Shown here: positions 62,948 to 64,000 of the stretch, piece by piece | How positions within the stretch are numbered: the first letter of the stretch is position 1 | Layout: every line of letters starts with the position of its first letter | Assembly: GCF_036924515.1 (NCBI RefSeq) | Contig: NZ_JAZHRR010000001.1 | Location: 4,435,001-4,499,000 of the forward strand | Reading direction: 5' to 3' | Length of the DNA stretch: 64,000 nt | Origin: Bradyrhizobium sp. AZCC 1610 | GTDB lineage: Bacteria; Pseudomonadota; Alphaproteobacteria; Rhizobiales; Xanthobacteraceae | Notes under the pieces: generated by a model | Told to the model about the DNA's origin: nothing | Seen by the model: only the letters and a program-made list of their open reading frames with translations | Database searches by the model: none | Position numbers and translations under genes: made by a program

Positions 62948-63784
62948 ATGACTGAAGCAACTCAAATGGATCGCGCACCGGCGGCGCAAGCCGCCGCCCC
63001 ACTCCTCAGCGTCCACAACATCGAAGTGGTCTACGACAAGGTCATCCTGGTGCTGCGCGGCCTGAGCCTCGAGGTGCCGAAGGGCGCGATCGTGGCGCTG
63101 CTTGGCGCCAACGGCGCCGGCAAGTCGACGACGCTGAAGGCGATCTCGGGCCTGCTCAAGACCGAGGACGGCGAAGTCATCCGCGGCGAAATCGTCTTCG
63201 ACGGCGAGCGCATCGACGGCATCGACCCCGACAAGATCGTCCGCCGCGGCATCTTTCAGGTGATGGAAGGCCGCCGCATCATTTCCGACATGACGTCGAT
63301 CGAGAATTTGAAGCTCGGCGCCTTCACCCGCACCGACAACGAGGTCGGCAACGACATCGACATGGTCTTCAGATATTTCCCGCGGCTGAAGGAGCGCACC
63401 GGGCTCGCCGGCTATCTCTCCGGCGGCGAGCAGCAGATGCTGGCGATCGGCCGCGCGCTGATGGCGCGGCCCAAGATGATCCTGATGGACGAGCCGTCGA
63501 TGGGCCTGTCCCCGCTGTTGGTCAAGGAGGTGTTCGGGATCATCAAGGCAATCAACCGCGACCTCGGCGTCACCATCCTCCTGGTGGAGCAGAACGCGCG
63601 CGCGGCGCTGTCGGTCGCGAGCCACGGCTACATCATGGAACAGGGCAAGGTGGTGCTCGACGGCACGGCCGACGAATTGCGCGACAACGAGGACGTCAAG
63701 GAATTCTACCTCGGTGGCGCCGGCGACCAGCGTAGGAGCTTCAAGAACCTGAAAAGCTTCAAGCGGCGAAAGCGGTGGCTGTGA
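62948..63784 (+). CDS. livF: Liv-type ABC ATP-binding protein LivF (operon 2)
   Basis: A 278-residue ATPase with Walker A LLGANGAGKSTTLKAISG, signature YLSGGEQQMLAIGRALM, and Walker B MILMDEPSMGLSPLLVKE. It is longer than LivF of operon 1 by about 40 residues, with a polar N-terminal extension (TEATQMDRAPAAQAAAPL) and a basic C-terminal tail (RRSFKNLKSFKRRKRWL). It completes operon 2. Confidence 0.92.
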   Translation: MTEATQMDRAPAAQAAAPLLSVHNIEVVYDKVILVLRGLSLEVPKGAIVALLGANGAGKSTTLKAISGLLKTEDGEVIRGEIVFDGERIDGIDPDKIVRRGIFQVMEGRRIISDMTSIENLKLGAFTRTDNEVGNDIDMVFRYFPRLKERTGLAGYLSGGEQQMLAIGRALMARPKMILMDEPSMGLSPLLVKEVFGIIKAINRDLGVTILLVEQNARAALSVASHGYIMEQGKVVLDGTADELRDNEDVKEFYLGGAGDQRRSFKNLKSFKRRKRWL

Positions 63785-63850
63785 ACCATAGCGTTTCGAG
63801 CGAAGTGGAGACCGGTTCGCGTGAAGAAAACGCGTCAAAACAAAAGAATC
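63784..63850. repeat. Dispersed repeat, family B copy 2
   Basis: TAGCGTTTCGAGCGAAGTGG...ACCGGTTCGCGTGAAG...AAACGCGTCAAAAC matches the copy at 27116-27186 in reverse complement, without the hairpin arm present there. Confidence 0.8.
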
Positions 63851-63856
63851 AGATGC

Positions 63857-64000
63857 TCACTCGAGCACCTGCTCCGCTTCCGCAACCGCGCAAAGAACAT
63901 GATAAAACGAAGATGCAGGGATGGTGGCGACCAGCGAGTTGCCGTCGCGATCGAATTGGTCGTACCAGCCGCCCGCCACGGGATGGCTGAGATAATGCCG
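63857..64000 (-). CDS. C-terminus of a probable AGE-family sugar epimerase/isomerase (partial)
   Basis: The last 47 codons of a minus-strand gene whose start lies beyond the right edge. The product ends LSHPVAGGWYDQFDRDGNSL, then VATIPASSFYHVLCAVAEAE and QVLE, the terminal pattern of N-acylglucosamine 2-epimerase/mannose-6-phosphate isomerase-like proteins (GGWYD-F---G and ASSFYH). If correct, it may also feed the mannose or HexNAc pools of the LPS genes. The identification rests on the short end only. Confidence 0.65.
   Translation of the reverse strand, partial: RHYLSHPVAGGWYDQFDRDGNSLVATIPASSFYHVLCAVAEAEQVLE

Overview
The window is a 64 kb piece of a GC-rich alphaproteobacterial chromosome. 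Gene content and style point to a Bradyrhizobium-like member of the Nitrobacteraceae: a heptose/GDP-mannose LPS core cluster, two complete Liv-type ABC importers, a form II CoxL-like molybdoenzyme, an Omp25/31-type porin, and many palindromic intergenic repeats of the kind I associate with Bradyrhizobium and Rhodopseudomonas. The genus is an inference; there is no rRNA in the window and I saw no tRNA.

Region 1 (1-10.2 kb) is mixed housekeeping and envelope: thiD, a stand-alone AsnC ligand-binding domain, a decayed dehydrogenase fragment, a LanC-like enzyme without visible partners, a membrane J-domain protein, a diheme cytochrome c, a CHRD protein, a class II cytochrome c, an orphan molybdenum hydroxylase large subunit and an outer-membrane beta-barrel. 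Region 2 (10.3-31.3 kb) is a long surface-polysaccharide block: murJ, an aminotransferase/oxidoreductase pair that best fits GnnB/GnnA (UDP-GlcNAc3N for lipid A), manC, UDP-glucuronate epimerase, a flippase-like membrane protein, a WecA-type initiating transferase, glycosyltransferases, a CapD-type dehydratase, O-antigen ligase, hldE, hldD, waaF, an LpcC-like transferase, galE and an MsbA-like exporter. GDP-fucose genes (gmd, fcl) appear at 53.5-55.5 kb, and the tail of a probable AGE-family sugar epimerase enters at the right edge.

Region 3 (31.4-39.5 kb) is accessory: a FAH-family hydrolase, a methyltransferase, an EthD protein, a gene-free stretch with a strongly foldable RNA-like element, a complete IS4-family element with a 10-bp target duplication that split a palindromic repeat, a 50-residue protein, a Baeyer-Villiger-type monooxygenase, and a two-gene unit in which a stand-alone prodomain-like protein precedes a leaderless subtilisin-like protease. 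This last pair is my best candidate for an undescribed system.

Region 4 (39.5-49.9 kb, minus strand) groups methyl-cycle genes (ahcY, metK, an HTH-methyltransferase fusion, a core-only MetE-like enzyme) with a complete Liv ABC operon. Region 5 (50-64 kb) holds a lipoprotein, purU, hemD, a TctC-type binding protein, the GDP-fucose genes, a Crp/Fnr regulator, and a second Liv operon with an embedded acyl-CoA synthetase. The two Liv operons and the LPS block dominate the window and suggest a soil- or plant-associated organism that imports many organic solutes and builds a complex LPS.
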